NCBI GenBank assembly: GCA_963377175.1
Contig: CAUJNA010003326.1
Coordinates: forward strand, 177,001 to 241,000
Direction: 5' to 3'
Length of the DNA stretch: 64,000 nt
Origin: Effrenium voratum
Taxonomy: Eukaryota > Sar > Dinophyceae > Suessiales > Symbiodiniaceae
This document shows, one piece after another, positions 12,247 to 21,900 of the stretch. Position numbers and translations under genes: made by a program. The notes under the pieces are model-generated. The model saw only the letters and a program-made list of their open reading frames with translations, did no database searches and was not told where the DNA came from. Numbering within the stretch: the stretch's first letter is position 1; every line of letters starts with the position of its first letter.

Positions 12247-13254
12247 CCAGACTTAGCTTACCTGCTTCCCTGTGTGCCGTTCTGACGGAACAACAAATAT
12301 TGTTTCAGATGCGGTCCAGCAACTCATGGGCCGAGGTCAAATGCAACTCTAGCGGCCACTCTAAGAGGTTCCAGGGCAGGAAGGACTGCTGGGTGTTATT
12401 CGCAGGGCTGAGTTAAACAACTGGCCACAAATTCCAATTCCAAGCCCCCAGGGGTCCTTTCAAGCCTACAAGCACGTTGAGGGCGCCCGGCTGGCTGAAA
12501 GGGAATGTGAACGAAACGCCATATGTTGGGGCCCCACTATGTTGAAACGTACTCAAATGATCCCTCCAGACATCTTGGAGCTAATACTGAGCCGGTACGG
12601 GTCCCCTCTTCGGCTCCTCTGTCATGCATTGTTCTGAGGTCCGGAAAAGACCTGTGATCTTGAGGTCGCTACCTTGGTTTCGCGTTTTTTTTGGCCGGGG
12701 GGTGGACCCCTGCAAAATCCAACCGAAAAGAAGTGCCATTTTGTGCCAATGCTTTTTTGAGGTTCAGTTCGTTTTCCACTAACCAGGCTGGGGTCGTAAT
12801 TCCAGGCAAGATTGCACAACGATCATGTGTGTGTGTGTGATGTTGTTTCGTTTCACTTTCCCAGGGACGTAGGAGAATCGGATTGGTCATCTATTTTGAA
12901 CAGCCTAAAGGATTCAATCTTTCCTGTGATCACGGGGATCTTCTGTGTTGATCCAAAGGATTCCGCCAAAGAATTGCCCTACTTGGCGGCCTCTTTCTGT
13001 CAACAAGTGGGGATATACAAACCCTGTAAACCCCATTTCGCCGGGATAAAAACCACATGTATAACCAACTATCAACTTTCAAAATGCGGGTTTCCTGGGT
13101 GTTTGTTTCGCCTATCACGAACCATAGGTTGCCACAGGCCCGTCGGTTTGTCTCTCGTTTGCCAGGGGCCAGACCTCAGCGATTACTCGGAGTTCAGCAG
13201 TCGCGGCTTCTGCAAGGAGCGGCTTGCCGGGGGGCGAAGCGAACCGCGGGGAGA
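12247..13254. other. Flank without complete gene
   Basis: A GC-rich island at about 13150-13245 follows a GCCAG acceptor-like string and could be an exon; no domain is recognisable. The rest shows no supported feature. Confidence 0.3.
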
Positions 13255-13357
13255 CATGGCTGTGGGTCAAAAACATGTACCCAAAATGGAATCCTTGTAA
13301 ATGGAAACATGGACCAAAACCTGCGGTCCCGTGGTTTCATTTTGGCCCAGACATGGC
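13255..13357. mobile_element. MITE family B, copy 2
   Basis: The left part CATGGCTGTGGGTCAAAAAC, ATGTACCCAAAATGG, TGTAAATGGAAACATGGACC and AAAACCTGCG match the copy at 62719-62828 closely. The right end has diverged to TTTGGCCCAGACATGG. Confidence 0.7.
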
Positions 13358-15250
13358 TATGACTTTTGCCTCAACCCCCTGAGTTCGTGGACTTGAGTCA
13401 CTTCTTGGGTTTGGACCATTGTAGTGGTAAATTAACAAGTTCAGCTTTTTTTTGGCCCGTCCACTCAAGAAGCAGGAAGTGAGCTACTGGGAAACCCTGA
13501 TGAATCAACCTGAGTTTATCAATAGAGGGTGTTGGGTTTAGTGGGGAATCATCACTTTTGGAGGGGAAGACGGGAATACTCCCTACTAGTAGAACAGCTT
13601 TATTAATCCGGCAGCAACATGAGTGGGTCCTGGACCCTTTCGCGGACTTCATTTGGGGATTCATTTACCCACCAACCACTTCTTGGGTGGTTTCCTAGAA
13701 GAAATTCGTTTCCACTTGTCTCAAGCAAAGGGAGCTTTTGGTGAAGCGGAACTAACCAACTGGAAACCAACCAAACGGAAAACCGACATGTCACCAACAA
13801 AGCTGCTAGACGCTTTACATCCAGACCTCATTTGTTGCACAGCGGCAACCAAGCACACAGTGGTTGGGGGAGGAAAGACCTGGGGGGGAGGCTTGGGGCA
13901 GGGGTAGATGTTTTGAAGAAACCCAGAAGTCAGCATCCCGGAAGTTAACCTAGTGAAATTCGCTGGACAACTTGGGCATCGGAATGCGACGCGATCCAAA
14001 TCGTATAAACACGCCACCCTTGGAATCGGTTGCTTTCTTCCGGGTTTCCAATTAATCAAAACCACGGCATCCAACCTATTCAAGGATTAACTTCAGACAC
14101 CTGGAAACTCGAAGCACAAAAGAAAAAGACGTGTTCCTTTTGGTTTTCCTCTGAAATCAACCAAACAGAGGTTCGGTCAAGACAACACGTTCGGCCAAGT
14201 TGGTAAGTTGTTGGCAACCTAGGATATACGCACGTATAAGTCCCCACAAGTGGGGTTGACCTTGCATTGCAAGTGGCTGACCGCATACGCCAAACCTCCA
14301 AAGTTCTTCCCATCATGTCCACCCTAGCCGGGAAATCAGACGAGCTGCAGAATCAGTCGTTGGGGCGGCATGTTGCAACCATCCACAGCTATGGCTTCAA
14401 CTTTTTTTGATACCGCATATTAACACACAATAGGTTTCAACCATGGGCTTGCAACACAGTGGGCCATTGTTACCCAAGGCTTGGGTATGATAACATGTGC
14501 CAATTAGCGCGGAACATGTTGCGAATGCTCCCCCCTCATGCGCCCTGTGAACGTCAGGCCTCCCAAGAAGCCAACTGCCACTTCCAGTGTTTTTTTTCCA
14601 AAAGAAAGCCTTTGGTTTGGCCACGCTTTGCCTGAATGAAGCGCAAGCGCGCCTGCGGAGCGGGAGACAACAGCGACGAGAGATCAGGTTGGTTGTTCGC
14701 TTGATATCGTGGTTGGTGTGTACGACCTCGATAAGTTGTATCTTCCTTGTGCTTTCCATGCTATCAGCCACAAGCTCTTTGAGGATGCTGCATGTAGCTT
14801 GCTCGCTTGCGTGTGTGCGTGCGCTGCTTTGCCAGGACAAGTATGCCAAGCAGATCCGGCCCGCCATTCAGAAGAGGCGAGTGCTTCGCTTTACGAAAGG
14901 AGCAAGTCACCCACAAGTACTTCCGTTTGGTTAAGAACATTTGGTATTTTCCCCTGTTGGTTTTATAGGGAATGTATGACTACTGGAAGTATTTTTATTT
15001 TTCCCAGGGGACTCAAGCAAACGGAGGATTAGAACAGCTGATATGCATATTGCGTTTGCCTCCAATGCAGTCGCGGCTTACTTCGGTCCTTGACGCACTC
15101 CAGCTGAATTGGTGGGGCAGGGTGGCTCTCGGAACTCGGCGGTTCCGCACAGAATTCCGCAGACTCAGCTGCTTGGAGTTCAAAGTTGGATTTGTGATCG
15201 GAGGGGTATTTATTTTAGGATTTTTTTTTTTCGTTTTTTTTTGGGAATTT
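13358..15250. other. Flank without complete gene
   Basis: A small open island at about 14830-14880 could be an exon. No domain or repeat can be named in the remainder. The T-rich tract at 15220-15255 leads into the following satellite. Confidence 0.35.
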
Positions 15251-15481
15251 TTTTCGCTTTTGGCTTCTTGGCTTCTTGGCTTCTTGGCTTCTTGGCTTCT
15301 TGGCTTCTTGGCTTCTTGGCTTCTCGGCTTCTTGGCTTCTTGGCTTTTCGGCTTCTTGGCTTCTCGGCTTCTCGGCTTCTCGGCTTCTGGGCTTCTTGGC
15401 TTCTTGGCTTCTTGGCTTCTTGGCTTCTTGGCTTTTCGGCTTCTTGGCTTCTCGGCTTCTGGGCTTCTAGGCTTTTCGGCT
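15251..15481 (+). repeat. TTCTTGGC 8-bp tandem repeat
   Basis: About 27 units of TTCTTGGC with C/T substitutions (TTCTCGGC, TTTTCGGC, TTCTGGGC). Because the unit is 8 bp, all three plus-strand frames stay open with a 24-bp (8-residue) hydrophobic period; this is a by-product and not evidence of a membrane protein. A shorter array of the same unit lies at 63343-63424 and is followed by the same G8/C8 satellite. Confidence 0.9.
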
Positions 15482-15539
15482 TTTTGCTGGTTTATGCGGC
15501 TTTTGGTGGCTTTTTGGCTTTTCGCATCCTCTGCATTCC

Positions 15540-17035
15540 CAGTTCCTCTTCGGCAGGTGGCGTTTTTCCGACATCATGGGGGGGGCTGCCGCCCCCCCCA
15601 ACCCCCCCGCTACGTTTTAGATTTTCTGCAGAGATTTAATTAGTTGCACCCCTAGTTGAATCATCAATTCTTCGAACATCATGGGGGGGTTGCACCCCTA
15701 GTTGAATCATCAATTCTTCAACCATCATGGGGGGGGCTGCCGCCCCCCCCAACCCCCCCGCTACTTTTTAGACTTTTTGCAGAGATTTAATTGCACCCCT
15801 ATTCAAATCATCACTTCTGGGATTGACATGCCCTCCTACTTGAATCATCATTTCTTTGACCCCGTCACACGATTTGTGGGTGATGCTAGGGATGTTGGTG
15901 GGACATGCGGGGTATATTTCGCGAGAACATGCTGTAAAATACGACACTTTACTGGCCCGGCAGAGATTGAATTGCACCCCTGTTTGAATCATCACTTTTT
16001 CGAGCATCCAATTTCGCGAGAAAATGCTGCAAAATACGACATTTTAGGTAATCTGTGTAGTCCGTGTATGTCTGTATGTATGCATTTCTTCGAACATCAT
16101 AGGGGAAGCCACCCCCGCCAACCCTCCCGCTGCCTTGTAAATTCTATCACACCCTTTCTTGAATCATTGCACCCCTACTTGAATCACCACTTCTTCCGAC
16201 CTCATGGGGGGGCTGCCGCCCCCCCCAACCCCCCCCGCTACGTTTAGATTTTCGACAGAGATTTAATTAATTGCACCCCTAGTTGAATCATCAATTCTTC
16301 GAGCATCAGGGGGGGGGCTGCCGCCCCCCCAACCCCCCGGCTACTTTTTAGACTTTTTGCAGAGATTTAATTGCACCCCTATTCAAATCATCACTTTTTC
16401 GAGCATCCAATTTCGCGAGAAAATGCTGCAAAATACGACATTTTAGGTAATCTGTGTAGTCCGTGTATGTCTGTATGTATGCATTTCTTCGAACATCATA
16501 GGGGAAGCCACCCCCGCCAACCCTCCCGCTGCCTTTTAAATTCTATCACACCCTTTCTTGCCCTACTTGAATCACCACTTCTTCCGACATCATGGGGGGG
16601 GCTGCCGCCCCCCCCCCAACCCCCCCGCTACGTTTTAGATTTTCTACAGAGATTTAATTAATTGCACCCCTAATTGAATCATCAATTCTTCCAACCCCCC
16701 CGCTACTTTTTAGACTTTTTGCAGAGATTTAATTGCACCCCTGTTCGAATCATCACTACCCCGCTCTGTTTTTCTTAATGGTTTTTTTGTTTTTTTTTTG
16801 CTGGGATTGAAATGCCCTCCTGTTTGAAGCATCATTGTTTTGACCCCGTCAACCCGCCAGCTACATTTTTGGATTTTGTTACCCACGATTTGTTGGTGAT
16901 GCTAGGGATGTTGGTCGGACATGCGGGGGATGTTGAAAACGATGCTGGGGATGTTGACGAGCTAGTGTAAAATGCGTCAATTTCGCGAGAACATGCTGTA
17001 AAATACGACATTTTGCTGGCCCGGACGAAAAACGA
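15540..17035 (+). repeat. Compound satellite with G8/C8 hairpin units
   Basis: Imperfect units contain ATCATGGGGGGGGCTGCCGC followed by a C run, CAACCCCCCCGCTAC, TTTTTAGA, GCAGAGATTTAATTGCACCC and TTGAATCATCAATTCTTC. A second unit type starts TTTCGCGAGAAAATGCTGCA and ends CCCTCCCGCTGCC; it occurs near 16008-16140 and 16407-16535, with partial copies at 15918 and 16979. Each G8-CTGC-C8 core can fold as a hairpin. The same units recur at 63590-64000. Confidence 0.85.
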
Positions 17036-18163
17036 AAAAAAATCCCAAAACAAAACGAAAAAAATTCCCAAAATAAATCCGCACCCTTTGTGATCTCACC
17101 AAAAGCTTACAGCCTTTAGCAAGGGATGCATCAGCCGCTAAGAGGAGTTTTTAAGCCTACGGTGCTCAGCCAATTGCAGATGCCCTTGAAAGGAACCACA
17201 AGGCGCGTGGAGCCATGTCTTTTCTTTCCAGACTCGACCCTAACAAGATACATTTGGGGTTCAAGCTGCAAATCCAAACCAAAGGGTAAGGTGACTATTT
17301 ATTTACCACATTGGTTCCACCCCATGTGCCTTTCCAGGCTATTTGGCATGTCTTGTCACAGCACATGGAAGCAAGCTGACTCCTGCTGTCTCACGAATGT
17401 ATTATTACGCCCACTACGGGAGCGGTTCCGAGCTACCTGTTTACTCAGTCAATACACCTTGCTTTGCACTTTTCTTATACAATCATGTCATGCGCCCCTA
17501 GTCCACCCCCCATCCTCACACACACGCGCACACGCGCACACACATGCCCTGCTAACCAGGTGTGGCAGCACTGGCGGCTCAGGATCCCACGATGGTAGGT
17601 TCCTGTATTTCAGTTAAGGGCCCAGATGTGGCATGAAGGATTCCCAGTCAAGCAGAAGTGCCACCAACTGGAATCCGGCATCTCAACCGCGCACCTGTTC
17701 TTTTATTTTGAGTACGATTTATGTGGGTTTGACGGGCTATGGACAGTTGCTATTTTCATGGCAGCAGGGGTTTGCTGTTTGGCACTGAGAGACACTCGAA
17801 TGGGGCGATTTCAGCTGTTCCTGCACATTTATTGGGTTCTGAGCCACTTTTCTGACCAATGCATTTTTTCGTTTTCATATCGTTTCTCTTTACAGAGTTG
17901 TTCTCATGGTGGGGCAACCCAAATGACTAGAAATCAGTAGTTTTCCTTTTGGTTTCCGTTTAAACACCTACTAAAACGGGGTACCCCCATTACCCACAAG
18001 CGCGGCGCATCCTCGAGCCTGGTACAGGGCATCCCAAGTTCATCGAAAGGGATTGCTGCTCTTCCAGAGCCTGAGAGACGAAGACTTCATGGTGATTCAT
18101 GGCTTGGCATGTTTTGTAACTCTTATGAGTATCATCATTGTCATCATTTGTGTTGCCTTCTTC
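17036..18163. other. Flank without recognisable gene
   Basis: The stretch includes a CA/CG-rich patch near 17515-17545 and a piece (17941-17990) resembling part of R1 (CTACTAAAACGGGGTACC). No coding region can be supported. Confidence 0.4.

Positions 18164-18215
<52 letters not shown>
18164..18215. repeat. (ATC)n microsatellite
   Basis: About 17 uninterrupted CAT/ATC triplets. The frames that run through it (poly-Ile on plus, poly-Met on minus) are artefacts. Confidence 0.95.
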
Positions 18216-18381
18216 CCTTTTTGTTATCACAATTATATAAGTTCATTGTTCCTGTTTTTTGATTGTTGTTGTTAAGATGATTATTGTTCCGATCCTGATT
18301 ATCATGATTGCGATGCGTATTATTCCTAATAGTTGTAGCTGTGTTTTGCCGGCGCCCCTTATTTTCGGCGGGCGGCGTCAC

Positions 18382-18519
18382 ACATTGCAAAACCGCGTCG
18401 CCGCTTCATGGGAAGTCAATGGAAGCCGAGTCGCCAGGGTGCAGTTGAACGAGTGCAAGGAGTTCTGCGACTCGAAGCTGAGCTGCACATCCTTCGCGAT
18501 CTACACTGGAGGCGGAGTC
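18382..18519 (+). CDS. Probable host exon, Cys pattern like PAN/apple domains (partial)
   Basis: This GC-rich segment is open in one frame and encodes a peptide with the pattern C-x3-C-x6-C around 18450-18490 (NECKEFCDSKLSCTSF), followed by an aromatic and a glycine-rich turn. That spacing is common in PAN/apple and related extracellular modules. It lies 20 bp upstream of the retroelement target site. A piece with compatible features, GCYIYTG and a Cys-Phe-Val-Lys-Lys string, lies just beyond the far LTR at 56456-56560. The two could be consecutive exons of one host gene split by the retroelement. The exact exon ends are not determined, and the domain call is tentative. Confidence 0.35.
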
Positions 18520-18538
18520 GGTTTCCCTTCAACCTAAC

Positions 18539-18543
18539 CTTAA
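18539..18543. repeat. Target-site duplication CTTAA (left)
   Basis: CTTAA directly precedes the 5' LTR and is repeated directly after the 3' LTR at 56336-56340. Five-base duplications are usual for Ty1/copia integrases. Confidence 0.93.
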
Positions 18544-18925
18544 TGTGATTAGCCATGATTCATTTCATCAACAGGGATGTCGCGGTAGTGACTGACCTGT
18601 GATGTTTGGCTCAAGTTTTGGGTTCCGTCGCGCCTCGAATGGGCGTCGCCGAACCCCTGCGTCGACCGACGGCATCTCGGGGGAGAAAGAGACCTCGGGC
18701 CGCCGCCAGGTTGGTAGGGACCAGTCGTGCGGCCTGTTGTCGACCAAGGTTGCGGGTTAACCCTTTTCTTGTTTGGTTTGTTTCCTTTTGGTTGTTGTTC
18801 TCTGGTGTGTGGGAAACCCTGATCTTTGGGACCGGGGATTGGTTTGCTTTTGGGGAACCTTTCTTTTGTGGCTTGTTTACCCCAACTTACCCATTGCCTG
18901 GGCACAGGCTCGTGCCCGAATCACA
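18544..18925 (+). repeat. 5' LTR
   Basis: The repeat begins TGTGATT and ends AATCACA, a perfect 7-bp terminal inverted repeat with the canonical TG..CA. It matches 55955-56335 except for one extra A near 18571-18573 and one A/G difference at 18602. It contains an 11-nt spliced-leader match and a T-rich tract at about 18765-18795. Confidence 0.97.
18605..18615 (+). promoter_or_regulatory. Spliced-leader 3' end relic in LTR
   Basis: TTTGGCTCAAG is identical to the last 11 nt of the conserved 22-nt dinoflagellate spliced leader. It lies 61 bp into the LTR and is preserved in the other LTR at 56015-56025. Spliced-leader relics are known at the ends of retroposed dinoflagellate genes. Here the relic sits inside an LTR, so it may mark where a trans-spliced transcript was copied back, or the start of the R region. 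An 11-nt match expected by chance in a short LTR is improbable but not impossible. Confidence 0.55.
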
Positions 18926-18936
18926 GGTTATCAGCC
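18926..18936 (+). promoter_or_regulatory. Candidate primer-binding site (half-tRNA-iMet type)
   Basis: GGTTATCAGCC begins immediately after the CA of the LTR. It differs at one base from GGTTATGAGCC, the complement of the anticodon arm of initiator tRNA-Met. Drosophila copia and several other Ty1/copia elements prime from a half-tRNA of this kind. The position is right; the tRNA assignment is inferred. Confidence 0.5.
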
Positions 18937-18979
18937 GTAGGACTTTCCTACGCGCTTGAGACCATCAACTACAAGCTCT

Positions 18980-21900
18980 ATGTCGACCCCACGATCTCGA
19001 AGGAGCGTCGTGGATGAGGAGGCCATCCTAGGTGGCCTCCGCTCAGGTGAGGACCTACCGGACTATGACTACGAGGATTTCGAAGCAGGTTCGACAGGTC
19101 AGGACCGCAGGGGTGAAGATCCCGGTAGGGATACACCCAGGGGCCGTGGCAGGTACGCCGACGATGGAGACGATCGTATTTTCCGCCAGGCCACTGATGA
19201 CGAGCAGACACGAAGGGTTTACTCCGGTAGGAGTGGCTCTGAATCAGGTCACAGGCGTGGACATTTTGACTTCACCAGCATGGCGATGGACATGGCCCGC
19301 CCTCATTCGGATGACCCGGAGGCCATGCCGATTCGACCTCCGAGATCTCTTGTTCCAGGTGAGTCGCAGGTCTCGGATGAGTTTGAGAGTAGGCCGCAGG
19401 GACCAGGGACTATGGTTCTGGTTCCGGGAGGTATCCCGGGCCGATCCACTGGTTCTCAGAATCCAGGTCAGTTTGATGAGCACGAGGAGCGGAAGTTCTC
19501 AGACTTCGGATACGATGATCTGTTGAAATCAACCGCAGGTTGGGGCAGTAGCTCAAAGCAGGGATCTGATGCCGGTAGGCCCAACCCTAATACTGCCAAA
19601 TCTGAGTCTTATGATGGCGAAGGTTACAATTTTGCGGATGAGGAGGAGAGCCATTCGCGCCGAGATGCAGGCAGCCGTGCGACTGCAAGGACTAGTCCCG
19701 CCGCTGCCAAGTTTGAGGTCGATGATGATGACGAGTATGCCGCGTTTGCGGATCGCCGTGATGAGGAGGAGGACCAACCACGACGAAATGCTAGGATCCG
19801 TGATGCTGCGAGGCCCAGGAGCCTCTCTCGTGGAGCCGCCAGGGACCTTCGCGTTGACAGGGATGCCCGAAGCGAGAGAGAGAGAGCCAGGGACAGTCGG
19901 GAAGTTCTTCGGGGATTGGAGGCCATCCATGACCGTGAGGGACCGGTAGGTCCCCCGGCGATTGGTGATACCCCGAATGTTCCCCCTTTTCCCAACATTA
20001 CGTTTGGAGGTCCGTTAAATCAGAGAGACGTGAACTCGAACCGGGTTACTGGTTCGCCGAGGGTCACTGAGCGGGTTGCCGATGTCGTTGGGAGAGGTGC
20101 AAGAGATGGCCGGCTTGCCGATGCACTCGGAATCGAGGATCGTCCGTCGATCGCTAGCCCGTTAGGGCGAGATACCAGTGACCTTGAAACGCTAAGGTCT
20201 AGCAACGAGTTCACACCTCAATGGGGCTCGACCGCCAGGGAACGTAGTGCTTCTGCGAAGAGACCGTCACCCCTGGCCATTGAGACCGATAGGTCGAAGG
20301 CGAGGAGGGCTAGCCCCTCACCAATGGCCTCAACTCCGCAGGATGAGGAGATGCCTGATCCTGCTGATGTTCACATTCACTCTACTCCCGAGTCTCGTGC
20401 GTCCCATGTTGATCCCCGTTCCGGCGATAGCCGTAGAAGGGGTTCTACCCCTAGCAGGCCATCTGGGGTTGGTGATAGTCCTGTGGATGACCCCAGAAGA
20501 TATGCTAGAGCTAGTGGGGCTCCTGAGAGGATCGAGATATCGACTCCTCCAGCACTCAGGTCTCATTCTTCCGGTGAATCAGGTGACGCTAGGGCAAAGG
20601 AGGTGTTCGATTTGCACATCCAGGAGATGCTCGAGAGAGGTGAGGTTTCTGGCTCAGTTGCGAAAGCTTTCCATATTTTTGCTGACCAGATCAGGTTACT
20701 GAACGGTCAAGTGAGTTCCATGCGAAGGGAATGGAGAGACGAGAATCAACAGACGAAGGACAAGGTCGATCGACTGGCAGCTGAGGTTGCGACTCAATCT
20801 GATGCCGGGAGGATGCGAATGATAGTTCAACGGTTCGCAAGGGAAGTTATTCCCGATAGCAAGGCCATTGTGAGGCAAGCCATCGATGAGCAAGCCGAGG
20901 TCGTGGAGCAGAGGATTAACCTACTGTCCCACGAGGTCCATGAATCTGTCAGGGACAATGAGGCATCGACTGATCGGCTTCGCCTGATGATTCAGGAGAA
21001 TAATGAGGCTGCCCGCAGAAGCCATGCTGCTTCTGAGGACGAGATCCTTAAGGATTTGGACAAGCTTGAGAAACGGATGTTCTCGGTAGAGAAAACCGTT
21101 GGGATGCGGACACCGGCAGGTGTATGGAACCCGAATCCTGTCGCGCATCCGTCCGATAGGGCCAGCGGCAGTGTAGTCGATGCAAATTTCAGGGAGTTAA
21201 ACCTGAAGATCGAGAAAGCTCTCCTTGATCACGAGACGTTTGCCAAGTGGGCCTCTGAATCTATTGAAGGGGTCAAAGAAGAGCACACTCGTCTTGTTAA
21301 TCGAGTGTCTAGACTGCAGAGTGGAAGGGGTTCTCAGGAGGTCGATAGACCATCAGGGCATGATTCCCCGCAGGACTGGCATGAGGCTGTTGACGAGATC
21401 AATCGGAAGATGCAGGATCTGGCTCGAGGAATTCAACGTCAACGTCGGGATCATGACGACATCATTTCGAGGTTTGAAACCGTGAAGTCACATGTTGAAC
21501 AGTATGAAGCGAGATCGGCAGTTGTGAATCGGGTCGTTGATGGCATCCAAGGACAGATCCGTAATCTTCCTGCCAGCAGTGACCAAGTGCAGCCTGCCGT
21601 TAGGCGAGAGCTCGGCACATTCCGGAGTACACTTGAAGGTGTTATGCGGAGAGTCAGCGCTATCGATGGTAACGTGCGTAACCTTAGCGCCGCGAACAAC
21701 AGAATCATGTCCCAGCTCTTTGAGATGGAGGGTCAATTTGACGAGGCTGCTGGCATTATTCAGGGTGTCCAGCAGATTAATGAAGCTCCTCCACAACCCA
21801 GAGAAAGACGGAATGTTGGTTACCATGCATTTGCGGGGCAAGGACATAGGATCAGGTCACCGACGCCTACACCAGGGGAAGGTGACGGCCGGGGTACTGG

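Noticed and set aside
14972..15643. Open frames encoding Leu/Gly/Phe/Trp-rich peptides that look like membrane proteins
   Set aside because: They are translations of the TTCTTGGC 8-bp repeat and the G/C-run satellite; all three frames are open, as expected for a repeat without stops.
15540..17035. CRISPR-like array
   Set aside because: The spacings are irregular, the spacers are themselves repeats, and the context is eukaryotic.
18053..18390. Poly-Ile and poly-Met frames
   Set aside because: They are produced by the (ATC)n microsatellite.
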